Source: Oscillospiraceae bacterium (GTDB lineage: Bacteria; Bacillota; Clostridia; Oscillospirales; UBA929). From it: 17,344 bases of DNA. Shown piece by piece: positions 1 to 6,759 of the stretch. Made by a program: the position numbers and the translations under genes. Where the stretch lies: contig WRLW01000006.1 of the NCBI GenBank assembly GCA_009777435.1, positions 1 to 17,344 on the forward strand. The letters run 5' to 3'. Positions within the stretch are counted from its first letter, which is position 1; every line of letters begins with the position of its first letter. The notes under the pieces are model-generated. The model was not told where the DNA came from, did no database searches, and saw only the letters and a program-made list of their open reading frames with translations.

Positions 1-461
1 ATCGTATCTTTGCTTGTACCACTTGCCCAAATCGCCACGCCGTTTTCGCCAACTGCGGTGAACATGCCGCCGCTGATCGTTACTTTGCTTGTACCAATGG
101 CCAAAATCGCTGTGCCGTCGCCGCCATCGGCGGTGACCGTGCCGCTGCTGATCGTAACCTTGCTTGTAGCACCGGCTATAATCGCCACGCCGTTGCCGCC
201 ATCTGCGGTGACCGCGCCGCCATCGATCGTTACTTCGCTTGCACCATCGGCCCTAATCGCTCTGGCGTAATCGCCATTTGCGGTGACCGTGCCGCCGTTG
301 TTGATCGTTACTTTGCTTTCATAGGCCGCAATCGCTGTGCCGTAGTCGCCATTGGCGGTGACCGTGCCGCCGTTGATCGTTACTTCGCTTGAAACATTGG
401 CCACAATCGCTCTGCCGGCGCCATCGGCGGTGACCGTGCCGCCGTCGATCGTTACCGTGCA
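1..461 (-). repeat. Tandem 72-78-nt coding repeats, six full copies plus a partial
   Basis: Within the left-edge gene, units encode VTIxGGTVTAxG-x5-AI with lengths of 24, 24, 26, 25, 25 and 25 residues, and the seventh is cut by the window. DNA identity between units is high (GGCGGCACGGTCACCGC recurs with few changes), which suggests expansion by slippage or recombination. Copy number may vary between strains. Confidence 0.85.
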
Positions 462-989
462 ACCGAAGGCCATAATCGCTGTGCCGGTGGTTCTAAGGCT
501 GCCCTGGCCTTCTATTGTCAGCGTTGTGAGGGGGCCTTGTCCGTTTGCTCTTATGCCTTCGCCATCGCCCCCTGCCGTGAGTGTGTTTTCTGTTCCATTG
601 GCAAGGGTGAGGGTCAGTTTCGCGCCGGCGTTCAGTAAAAGCGGGGATAGGTTTTTTTCAGTCAAACTGATGGACACGCCGTTGAGCGTGATGCTGGCTG
701 TTGCGCCCTCCGCAACCACAATGCGCCGCCCGTTTTCCACCTCGCCGGTAACGATAATGTCCGCGCCGTCGCTGACGGTGAGGACGTCGTCGGAAGTATT
801 GCCAAAATCCCATCCAGTGCCACTTTCGTTAGGCTTAACAGTTTCAATGTTGACTGGCTCCGTCGCACCCCACGCCGCGCCCGGCGCGAAGCACGCCGCG
901 AAAAGCAGCAGAAATGAAAGGAATTTTAGAAATGCGCTAAGGCTCTTGGCGTTGTATCGGATTTTGTATGAAAAGCGAGCGTTAAACAC
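1..989 (-). CDS. Secreted beta-solenoid-type repeat protein, C-terminus beyond window edge
   Basis: An open minus-strand frame runs from a GTG at 989 to the left edge with no stop (329 codons visible). GTG is chosen because the ATG two bases upstream is in a frame that stops after about 20 codons, and a purine-rich GGAAGGGAAG site lies before it. Residues 1-41 look like a signal peptide with a long basic n-region, a hydrophobic LKFLSFLLLFAAC core and a small-residue end. Residues about 42-175 resemble the beta-rich region found in clostridial exoproteins called carbohydrate-binding-domain proteins (VSDGADIIVTG, ITLNGVSI, LTLANGTENTLTAGG). After that come six 24-26-residue repeats and the start of a seventh, patterned VTIxGGTVTAxG-x5-AI. 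Family knowledge suggests a right-handed beta-helix at the cell surface. Partner and ligand are unknown. FAAC could be a weak lipobox. The plus-strand frames here are low-complexity shadows. Confidence 0.8.
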   Translation of the reverse strand, partial: MFNARFSYKIRYNAKSLSAFLKFLSFLLLFAACFAPGAAWGATEPVNIETVKPNESGTGWDFGNTSDDVLTVSDGADIIVTGEVENGRRIVVAEGATASITLNGVSISLTEKNLSPLLLNAGAKLTLTLANGTENTLTAGGDGEGIRANGQGPLTTLTIEGQGSLRTTGTAIMAFGCTVTIDGGTVTADGAGRAIVANVSSEVTINGGTVTANGDYGTAIAAYESKVTINNGGTVTANGDYARAIRADGASEVTIDGGAVTADGGNGVAIIAGATSKVTISSGTVTADGGDGTAILAIGTSKVTISGGMFTAVGENGVAIWASGTSKDT

Positions 990-1034
990 ATGATTTTCTT
1001 CCCTTCCGTCTTGAACCTGTTTTTTATTCCCTTT

Positions 1035-1063
1035 TTTATAAACATAAATCAGGAAGTTGTCAA
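1035..1063 (-). promoter_or_regulatory. Sigma-A-type promoter of the left-edge repeat protein
   Basis: On the minus strand TTGACA (1063-1058) and TATAAA (1040-1035) are separated by exactly 17 nt. It lies about 46 nt upstream of the GTG start at 989, leaving a short leader. Confidence 0.75.
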
Positions 1064-1088
1064 CCCTTTGAGACCTGACACCGGGCGC

Positions 1089-1194
1089 GGGGGCGCGCAT
1101 TGCGCGTCCGCGGTGCGGTTTATATTCCCGCGACTACCACATAATGTTTACGCATAACGGGCGGGGTAATATTGGCGCGGACGGGCGCATAGAC
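1089..1194. repeat. Decayed palindromic MITE-like element
   Basis: The left arm GGGCGCGCATTGCGCGTCC (1091-1109) matches the arm at 7322-7340. It is followed by a GCGGTTTATATTCCCGC-like middle and a degraded right end (GCGCGGACGGGCGCATAG from 1175). It fills the gap between the promoter at 1035-1063 and the TspO-like gene. I see nothing else in this gap. Confidence 0.5.
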
Positions 1195-1224
1195 CATTAA
1201 AAACCGATGGGAGGCGTCCGTTTA

Positions 1225-1677
1225 ATGAGAAGAAAGATAGTTTTGCTGGCCGCGCCGCCGGCTCTGTGCTGGGCGGCGCGCATGGTGTGTATGCGCTTAG
1301 ACATAGGTTTGGCGGCGCTTAACGCGCCGCCCGGGATGCCCGCGCGGCCTGTTTTCTGGGCGGCTTGGGCGCCGGTATTCCTGATGCCGGGGATAGCGGG
1401 GTTCCTCACGCTCGGGAGCGGCGACGCGCGGCGTTACGGCGCGATGCGGCTGCTCGCGTGCGCGCTGGCGCTGTATAACCTGTGGCCCCTGCCGGCGGCC
1501 GGGAGGCTGTGGCTCAACATGTCGTCGCTGATAGGCTTCGCGGCTGTGGCCGCGTCTTTGCTGTGCGCGCGCCGCTTCCGGCGTATTGACCGGCGCGCCG
1601 GCCTGTGTATGGCCGTGTTTTCGGCTTGGGCGGTCTTTGAGCTTTATCTGACGGTGGGCTTCGCCGTTTTGAATTAA
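1225..1677 (+). CDS. TspO/MBR-like tryptophan-rich membrane protein
   Basis: This 150-residue protein is very hydrophobic with about five membrane segments, the usual TspO length. The pattern resembles TspO/MBR: PPGMPARPVFWAAWAPVFL then GIAGFL (family: PPxWxFxxVWxxLYxxMGIA), ALALYNLWPLP (family: QLxLNxLWxPLFF), a basic loop RRFRRIDRRAG, and a last helix ending AVFELYLTVGFAVLN (family: fAxYLNxxxxxLN). TspO proteins bind porphyrins and related ligands in the membrane. Several hallmark tryptophans are missing, so the ligand is uncertain. ATG 1225 is preferred over ATG 1207 because GGGAGG (1209-1214) sits 10 nt before it. The stop TAA lies in a TTAA shared with the convergent phosphoesterase stop. 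The alternative is an unrelated small integral membrane protein. Confidence 0.55.
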   Translation: MRRKIVLLAAPPALCWAARMVCMRLDIGLAALNAPPGMPARPVFWAAWAPVFLMPGIAGFLTLGSGDARRYGAMRLLACALALYNLWPLPAAGRLWLNMSSLIGFAAVAASLLCARRFRRIDRRAGLCMAVFSAWAVFELYLTVGFAVLN

Positions 1678-2273
1678 GGCCCAAAGCACCGCAGATCCAC
1701 TATCCTGTGCCCGCTGGCGTTTATCAGGCGGGTCGCGCCGGCCTGTTCGGGCGGCTTTTCGTGTGAATACGACTTGTGCTGATGCCCGAAGATATGGTAA
1801 CACGGCTCAAACCGCTCAAGCAGCTCGCGGAAGCACTCGAAGCCCTGATGGAACAAGTCCTTGCCGTCGCCCAACCCGAAGGCCGGCGCGTGCGTCATAA
1901 GTATATCTATGCCCTTGCGCTTTATGAGCGGGGTAAGGCGCTTTACCCGCCGCGCCATGTCCTTTTCGGTGTACTGGTGTATATCGCGGTGCGGCGAGCG
2001 GCAGCCGCCCAAGCCGAACACGCGCTTGCCGCACACGCGCGCGAACTGCCCGTCCATATCCACACAGCCCTGCGGCGGCGCCGTGCGGAAGCTTTTGTCA
2101 TGGTTGCCGGGCACATACAGCAGCGGCACGTTGAGCAGCGTCACTATGAACTCAAGGTAAGAGGCCGGGAGGTCGCCGCATGACAATACGACCTCGACGC
2201 CCTCGAAGTTCCTGCGGTCGAAATGATCCCAGATATACGCGCTTGTCACGTCGGAAACTATCAGCGCCCGCAT
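1674..2273 (-). CDS. Calcineurin-like metallophosphoesterase
   Basis: This 199-residue protein has the order of metallophosphoesterase motifs: an SD at residues 7-8, CGDLP (GD 33-34), GNHD 56-59, THAP (H128) and GHQH 163-166. These normally bind two divalent metals and cut phosphomono- or diesters; the substrate here cannot be read from the sequence. Motif I is D-V-T rather than D-x-H, so one metal ligand is replaced. From memory, related clostridial proteins starting SDxxS with a WDxF motif also lack that His. No signal peptide is seen, so it is cytoplasmic. ATG 2273 has AGGGGGCGG upstream and matches the family start (MRALIVSD). An in-frame ATG at 2324 also has a good GGAGGGAG site and would add 17 residues. 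The long frame further upstream is a shadow of the opposite gene. Confidence 0.8.
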   Translation of the reverse strand: MRALIVSDVTSAYIWDHFDRRNFEGVEVVLSCGDLPASYLEFIVTLLNVPLLYVPGNHDKSFRTAPPQGCVDMDGQFARVCGKRVFGLGGCRSPHRDIHQYTEKDMARRVKRLTPLIKRKGIDILMTHAPAFGLGDGKDLFHQGFECFRELLERFEPCYHIFGHQHKSYSHEKPPEQAGATRLINASGHRIVDLRCFGP

Positions 2274-2364
2274 AACACCGCCCCCTGATCTAAAATCAGC
2301 GGATCTAAACCTAAAAGTAACCATTTCGCTCCCTCCGGCGTATATTGTTGTGGGAGGGATGGTA

Positions 2365-2748
2365 ATGGATGATATCATAAGGCTGCTGCGGCGCCTGTCA
2401 AGGCAGGGTGTGCGCGTCGAGAGCATGGAGCGGCGCCTGCGGCGCGGGATAGGCTTAGATCTGAGCGACCTGCGCTTTTTGCGCGATATCCTCGACAACG
2501 GCCAAAACGCGCGCGGCGGCGACATCCTGCTCTCATGCGGCGAATGGCGCACATTGCAGGGCCTTGCCGGATCCGCCGCCCGGTTCGAGCCGGACGGGGA
2601 GATCAGCTTTTTCAAGCCGCTTTCCTTTCAGAGCCTGCGCGTCGAGCCTGTAATGCGCGTACACAGGCAAAACATAACCGCGCCCGGCCGCGCTACGGCC
2701 TCACACGGGTTACGAGGCTTCTCGCGTGGGTCGCCTGAGCGTCCGTAA
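2365..2748 (+). CDS. Small Arg-rich protein of unknown function
   Basis: This is a 127-residue, strongly basic protein without membrane segments. Its N-terminal part (DDIIRLLRRLSRQG, MERRLRRG, LSDLRFLRDILDNG) should form amphipathic helices. The middle (DILLSCGEWRTLQG, FEPDGEISFFKPLSFQSLRVEP) looks like a folded beta-rich part. No family is recognised. ATG 2365 is chosen because GGGAGGG (2352-2358) lies 6 nt before it; the ATG at 2359 would be too close. Codons in the first 110 residues follow the local GC-ending pattern, which supports coding. The last 18 codons overlap the 3' end of the convergent SLH gene and look like read-through (ATASHGLRGFSRGSPERP), so an original stop may have been lost. 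It is divergent from the phosphoesterase. Confidence 0.6.
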   Translation: MDDIIRLLRRLSRQGVRVESMERRLRRGIGLDLSDLRFLRDILDNGQNARGGDILLSCGEWRTLQGLAGSAARFEPDGEISFFKPLSFQSLRVEPVMRVHRQNITAPGRATASHGLRGFSRGSPERP

Positions 2749-3844
2749 ACGCGCCTTTGCCCATAAGCTTTTCCCGCAGTGTAACGCCCGTCCCGCACAT
2801 GCCGTCAAGGGAGTAGTATGAGATATACGCCAGATGGTCGCGGCGGCACTCCTTTTCAAGCATGGCGCGCTCGCCGGCCGTAAGTATCCCGGCCCGCTCC
2901 GCGAATTCGAGCGATTTGTCCCAAGCGAAGTCGCCGTAGTCATAATCCATGGAGCGCAGCAGGAGGGTCATAAACTGATTGGAGTCTATGCGATCGTCCG
3001 GCGCGAAGCGCCCGCCGCCCACGCCCTGCACCCAGCCCAACCCGTAAGCGTAGGCCACATAGCGGTCGGCCCACTCGGGCACGTCGGTCAGCGGGTGGCC
3101 GCCCGTATAGGCCAGCGCTTCGGCGTCGTCGCCTATCATGCGTATCATAAGTACAAGCCCCTCTATGCGCGTCGCGAAGCGTTCGAGCATATAGCCGCCC
3201 TTCCCGTCGCCCAGCATCAGGCCCATCACGTTCAGCGCGGCGGCCAAATCGCCGTATTTGGGCGCGTACGCCGACTGAAGCCTGTAGCGCCCGTATACCT
3301 GTACGGTGGAGTTCATGGTAAACTCAAAGGAGCCGCCCTCGGCCCCGGTATAGGCCACCATGCGGCGCGCCGGAAGGCTTGAGCCGGCCGCCAGCTCAGC
3401 GCCGCCGCCCAAGTCCGCCGCGCCGCCGCCGCTCACCCTTGCCGCGCCCTGATACAGCACGACGCACACGCCCGGCGCGACGGTCAATAGCTGGCCCGCC
3501 TCGGGCCTTACCACGCCGCCGTCGGCTCCGGTCAGCTCCTCCGCACGTTTGGCGGCGGCGTCCATCAAGGCTTGTGAGGCGATTTTATCGGCCAGCATGT
3601 CGTTCAGGCCGGCGCGCGTGTCCTCGTATTTGGCGTTTTGGCCGCCCGAACGCTGCTCAAGAGCGTCCGCAGTGCGCGTCTCGGCCTCATTCAGCATTTG
3701 CGGCGTGAACACCTCAAGCAGCCATCCGACCGTGATGACCGGATCCGACACCGAGCCGGGCAAGCCGGAAGCGAGGGCGCCGAACGCGCCGAACAGCAGT
3801 GCCAATGACACCGCGACAGCGGCGCCGCGCCTCAGTTTTCTCAT
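2693..3844 (-). CDS. Exported SLH-domain-like protein
   Basis: This 383-residue protein has a signal peptide at residues 1-27 (MRKLRRG, a hydrophobic run, then ALASG). Residues about 45-105 are helical and charged. Residues 108-190 are rich in Gly, Ala and beta strands. Residues 200-305 contain one or two S-layer-homology-like units (TGGHPLTDVPEWADRYVAYA, GLGWVQGVGGGRFAPDDRID, FMTLLLRSMDY). SLH domains hold proteins to pyruvylated cell-wall polymers, so a cell-surface role is inferred. The cargo function is unknown. ATG 3844 has AAAGGCGG upstream; an in-frame start at 3886 lies inside the preceding gene and would bury the signal peptide. The dehydrogenase stop is 14 nt upstream, so both are probably on one transcript. 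Fewer SLH units than the usual three suggests weak or shared anchoring. Confidence 0.75.
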   Translation of the reverse strand: MRKLRRGAAVAVSLALLFGAFGALASGLPGSVSDPVITVGWLLEVFTPQMLNEAETRTADALEQRSGGQNAKYEDTRAGLNDMLADKIASQALMDAAAKRAEELTGADGGVVRPEAGQLLTVAPGVCVVLYQGAARVSGGGAADLGGGAELAAGSSLPARRMVAYTGAEGGSFEFTMNSTVQVYGRYRLQSAYAPKYGDLAAALNVMGLMLGDGKGGYMLERFATRIEGLVLMIRMIGDDAEALAYTGGHPLTDVPEWADRYVAYAYGLGWVQGVGGGRFAPDDRIDSNQFMTLLLRSMDYDYGDFAWDKSLEFAERAGILTAGERAMLEKECRRDHLAYISYYSLDGMCGTGVTLREKLMGKGAFTDAQATHARSLVTRVRP

Positions 3845-3858
3845 AATCAATACCGCCT

Positions 3859-4998
3859 TTACAGGTTCGACAGTATGTAATCGCAATACTCCCGGCCGGT
3901 CACGCCGTCGGCGCGGCCGGTGATTCTCACGCGCTTTTCGGTGAACATGCAGTAATCCATCGCCCTTGCCAGCGCGGCGGCCTTGTCCGTAAAGCCTATA
4001 TGCTCAAGCAGCATGACCGACGCGCGCAGCATGGAGCAGGGGTCGGCGTATTGGGCGCGGCCCTCGGACACCATGCGCGGCGCGGAGCCGTGGATGGCCT
4101 CGAACATGGCGTATTTGCCGCCGATGTTCGCGCTGCCGGCCGTGCCGACCCCGCCCTGCAGCTCGGCGGCCTCGTCGGTCAGTATGTCGCCGTATAGGTT
4201 GGGCAGCACCATCACCTGAAAATCGGAGCGCCGCTTCACGTCAAGCAGCTTGGCCGCCATGATGTCGATATACCAGTCGTCAAACTCTATTTCAGGATAC
4301 TCGCCCGATATGCTCTTGCAGATGCTCAAAAACTTGCCGTCGGTGGTCTTGACCACGTTGGCCTTGGTCACGGCGGTCACGCGCTTTTTACCTGTCTTGC
4401 GGGCATATTCAAAGGCCAGCCGAGCTATGCGCTCGGTGCCCTGCGTGGTAGTTACCGTGAAATCCAAGGCTATGTCGCCGTCGATATTCAGCCCCTTGCT
4501 GCCGAGCGTATAGGCGCCCTCGGTGTTCTCGCGGAAGAACATCCAGTCGATGCCCTGATCGGGGACTTTGACCGGCCTGACGTTCGCGTATAGGTCGAGC
4601 GCTTTGCGCATGGCCACGTTGGCCGACTCGACGTTGGGCCAGGGGTCGCCCGCGCGCGGGGTGGTGGTAGGCCCTTTAAGTATGACGCCGCATGACTTCA
4701 GCTCGTCCATCACGCCGTCCGGGATGGCCTTGCCTTGGGCGGCGCGGTTTTCGATGGTCAGCCCCTCGATATTCCTGAACACAATCCTGCCCGACGCGGC
4801 CTCTTCGGCCAGCAGCCGCTCCAAGACGCGCGCGGCCTGCTCCGTGATATACGGCCCTATGCCGTCGCCGCCGCACACGCCGATAACTATCCTGTCCATT
4901 TTTGAATAATCCGCCGGCGCGCCCTGCGACTTCATGCCCTCCACGCGCGCGCGCTGCTCCTCGATCAGATCCTGTATCTTGGATAAAATTTCCCGCAT
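3859..4998 (-). CDS. Isocitrate/isopropylmalate-family dehydrogenase, probably NAD+ isocitrate type
   Basis: This 379-residue beta-decarboxylating dehydrogenase oxidises a 2-hydroxy acid such as isocitrate using NAD(P)+ and Mg2+/Mn2+. Visible motifs are GDGIGPYI (44-51), substrate-loop SANVAMRKALDLYANVRP with S125, R131 and R141, FRENTEGAY (155-163), TKANVVK (211-217; K212), and the metal/signature block NLYGDILTDEAAELQGG with D271 and D275. The coenzyme loop HGSAPRMVSEG lacks the Lys-Tyr pair typical of NADP enzymes, so NAD+ is favoured. About 33 extra residues precede the core (ILSKIQDLIEEQRARVEGMK, helical). ATG 4998 has AAGGGG 9 nt upstream. No aconitase, citrate synthase or leucine-pathway gene is adjacent, so isocitrate versus isopropylmalate or tartrate-like substrates is decided by sequence resemblance only. 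It is followed by the SLH protein gene. Confidence 0.85.
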   Translation of the reverse strand: MREILSKIQDLIEEQRARVEGMKSQGAPADYSKMDRIVIGVCGGDGIGPYITEQAARVLERLLAEEAASGRIVFRNIEGLTIENRAAQGKAIPDGVMDELKSCGVILKGPTTTPRAGDPWPNVESANVAMRKALDLYANVRPVKVPDQGIDWMFFRENTEGAYTLGSKGLNIDGDIALDFTVTTTQGTERIARLAFEYARKTGKKRVTAVTKANVVKTTDGKFLSICKSISGEYPEIEFDDWYIDIMAAKLLDVKRRSDFQVMVLPNLYGDILTDEAAELQGGVGTAGSANIGGKYAMFEAIHGSAPRMVSEGRAQYADPCSMLRASVMLLEHIGFTDKAAALARAMDYCMFTEKRVRITGRADGVTGREYCDYILSNL

Positions 4999-5039
4999 AA
5001 TAATTGTCCCCTTAACCCTTGGCGTATATTTATTATGTT

Positions 5040-5069
5040 ATTATACTATCTAACGGGCCGCCGTGTCAA
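5040..5069 (-). promoter_or_regulatory. Sigma-A-type promoter of the dehydrogenase-SLH operon
   Basis: On the minus strand TTGACA (5069-5064) and TATAAT (5045-5040) are both consensus, with an 18-nt spacer. It lies about 41 nt upstream of the ATG at 4998 and diverges from the promoter at 5115-5143. Confidence 0.8.
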
Positions 5070-5114
5070 ATCCACGCAAAACGGCGGGGCGCGCGCGCCC
5101 GTCAAAAAGGAATC

Positions 5115-5143
5115 TTGACGTATGGGCGGCCGGGGTATAGAAT
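5115..5143 (+). promoter_or_regulatory. Sigma-A-type promoter of the F420-ligase homologue
   Basis: TTGACG (5115-5120) and TAGAAT (5138-5143) are 17 nt apart, about 40 nt before the ATG at 5184. It is back to back with the dehydrogenase promoter; the two -35 boxes are about 45 nt apart. Confidence 0.7.
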
Positions 5144-5183
5144 AATATGGTAATTCCCTGCGGGTTGAAAGGCGGTACGTGGT

Positions 5184-6365
5184 ATGCGGTATACGGGCGT
5201 GTGCGCGCGCGGTATAGTGACCCCTATTTTTTTGAGCGGCGACGATTTGGTGGAGATGATCTGCGACAGCGTGTGCGCGGCGGCCAAGCATGAGAATTTC
5301 GACCTGTACGACGGCGATATAATCGCTGTAACGGAGGCCGTTATCGGGCGCACGCAGAGCAATTACGCGACCTGCGAGCAGATTTCGGACGACCTGCGCG
5401 CCAAGTTCGGCGGCGGGACGCTTGGCGCGGTGTTCCCCATACTCAGCCGCAACCGCTTTTCGGTGCTGCTGCGAGCCATCGCGATGTCGGCGGACAAGCT
5501 GTATGTGCAGCTCTCCTATCCGGCCGACGAGGTGGGCAACGCGCTCTTTGACGCCCGCACGCTCGAGCGGTCGAAGGTGAACCCCTATTCCGACAGCCTT
5601 GACGAGGCGGGGTTCCGCGCCGCGTTCGGGCATGACACAAAGCATCCGTTTACGGGGATCGACTATATAGAATACTACAAAAGCATAGGCGGCAACATTG
5701 AGATAGTGTTTTCAAACGACCCCTGCCACATACTTAAATACACCGGCGACGTGCTGTGCTGCGACATACACTCCCGCGAACGCACCAAGGCGGCGCTGCG
5801 CGCCGCGGGCGCGGGGCGCGTGCTGGGGCTTGACGACATACTGACAGCCTCGTCGGGCGGCAGCGGCTACAACGCCGACTACGGGCTGCTCGGCTCGAAC
5901 AAGGCCACCGCCGACAGCGTTAAGCTGTTCCCGCGCGACTGCGACGTGTTTGTCAAACAGCTCCAAGAGGCCATGAAGGCGCGCAGCGGCAGGCATTTTG
6001 AGGTCATGGTTTATGGGGACGGCGGGTTCAAAGACCCGCTGGGCGGCATATGGGAGCTGGCCGACCCGGTGATATCGCCCGCGTATACCTCCGGGCTGAC
6101 CGGCAGGCCCAACGAGATAAAGCTGAAATACTTGACCGACGCGGAGCTGTACGAGCTGTCGGGCGAGGAGTTGGCACAGGCCGTGCGCGAGCGCATACGC
6201 GCCAAGGACGGCGACCTGACCGGCTACATGGTGTCCGAGGGCACGACGCCGCGCAAGATAACCGACCTGCTCGGCAGCCTTAGCGATTTGGTCAGCGGCA
6301 GCGGCGACCGGGGCACACCCGTCGTACTGATACAGAATTATTTTACAAACTACGCCAGCGAATAA
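5184..6365 (+). CDS. CofE-like coenzyme F420:L-glutamate ligase family protein
   Basis: This 393-residue protein matches, by pattern, the F420-0:gamma-glutamyl ligase (CofE) family as found in Clostridia. Features are LYDGDIIAVTEAVIGRTQ (41-58), ISDDLRAKFGGGTLGAVFPI, LSRNRFSVLLRAIAMS (88-102), then a middle region with FSNDPCHIL and DVLCCDIHSRERTKAAL, and a C-terminal YGDGGFKDPLGGIWELADP (278-296). CofE adds glutamate to F420-0 using GTP. Clostridia of this kind are not known to make F420 and no cofC, cofD or fbiB-like gene is nearby, so the true substrate is unknown and the name describes family only. No signal peptide is seen. AAGGCGG (5169-5175) lies 8 nt before ATG 5184. It is monocistronic, between its own promoter and a strong terminator. 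Confidence 0.8.
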   Translation: MRYTGVCARGIVTPIFLSGDDLVEMICDSVCAAAKHENFDLYDGDIIAVTEAVIGRTQSNYATCEQISDDLRAKFGGGTLGAVFPILSRNRFSVLLRAIAMSADKLYVQLSYPADEVGNALFDARTLERSKVNPYSDSLDEAGFRAAFGHDTKHPFTGIDYIEYYKSIGGNIEIVFSNDPCHILKYTGDVLCCDIHSRERTKAALRAAGAGRVLGLDDILTASSGGSGYNADYGLLGSNKATADSVKLFPRDCDVFVKQLQEAMKARSGRHFEVMVYGDGGFKDPLGGIWELADPVISPAYTSGLTGRPNEIKLKYLTDAELYELSGEELAQAVRERIRAKDGDLTGYMVSEGTTPRKITDLLGSLSDLVSGSGDRGTPVVLIQNYFTNYASE

Positions 6366-6370
6366 CAAAA

Positions 6371-6405
6371 GCCCTCCGCGCTCTAAACGCGGAGGGCATC
6401 TTTTT
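6371..6405. terminator. Strong bidirectional Rho-independent terminator
   Basis: A 10-bp perfect stem pairs GCCCTCCGCG (6371-6380) with CGCGGAGGGC (6388-6397) over a 7-nt loop. ATCTTTTT follows on the plus strand and TTTTGTTATT on the minus strand. It ends the ligase transcript and, from the other side, the spo0E-like transcript, whose last codons and stop lie inside the hairpin. Confidence 0.9.
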
Positions 6406-6670
6406 CATCTTCTTCCTCCGGCACGGGGCTGATCAGGGTGCCCCCTCTTGACTCAAGCTCGGCCGTAAGCGCCTTGTGTTCCTTATCTAAAAGGCTGTAT
6501 TCAAGCTGCAAATGCTCACACTCCGTACACGCCCTTATCACATCAGGGTCGCTGTACGGTCTCCCGCCCCTTATCAGGCTCCGTATTTTCTCGCGGCTGG
6601 CCTCGATTTCCTCCTGAAGCCCGGCAAGCCTGACGGTCTGCTTGAACAGCAGAGCGTATCTTCTCTCCAT
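6383..6670 (-). CDS. Spo0E-like aspartyl-phosphate phosphatase family protein, degenerate signature
   Basis: This 95-residue, almost wholly helical protein has two predicted antiparallel helices: residues 14-35 (LQEEIEASREKIRSLIRGG) and 41-74 (DPDVIRACTECEHLQLEYSLLDKEHK). The layout IE-x3-EK-x2-LI-x-GG-x3-DPDVI then L-x2-EY matches the Spo0E-like family, small phosphatases that remove phosphate from Spo0A-P and so delay sporulation. The family signature S-Q-x-L-D reads C-T-E-C-E (48-52) here. The catalytic Asp is therefore Glu and the Ser is Cys, and activity is doubtful. A third acidic tail (PEEEDEKDA) follows. ATG 6670 has AAGGGG 6 nt upstream. No promoter is seen immediately upstream; transcription may come through the structured region from 7161-7189. 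The alternative is an unrelated coiled-coil protein. Confidence 0.6.
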   Translation of the reverse strand: MERRYALLFKQTVRLAGLQEEIEASREKIRSLIRGGRPYSDPDVIRACTECEHLQLEYSLLDKEHKALTAELESRGGTLISPVPEEEDEKDALRV

Positions 6671-6759
6671 TGCTACCCCTTACCCTCGTTACGCATTTAC
6701 CCCCTTCGCGGCGTTCCGCCCCACCCGGCGAGACGCGTCTGCGAAGGCAAGGGATTGAC

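Noticed and set aside
10..993. Plus-strand open frames of low complexity
   Set aside because: They are antisense to the repeat gene, with repeated Ala/Pro/Val strings, no ribosome sites and no signal; the minus frame has a promoter, signal peptide and meaningful repeats.
2274..2615. Long N-terminal extension of the metallophosphoesterase
   Set aside because: The extra 114 residues are mostly antisense to the small gene at 2365-2748 and very Arg-rich; the family start and a ribosome site support ATG 2273.
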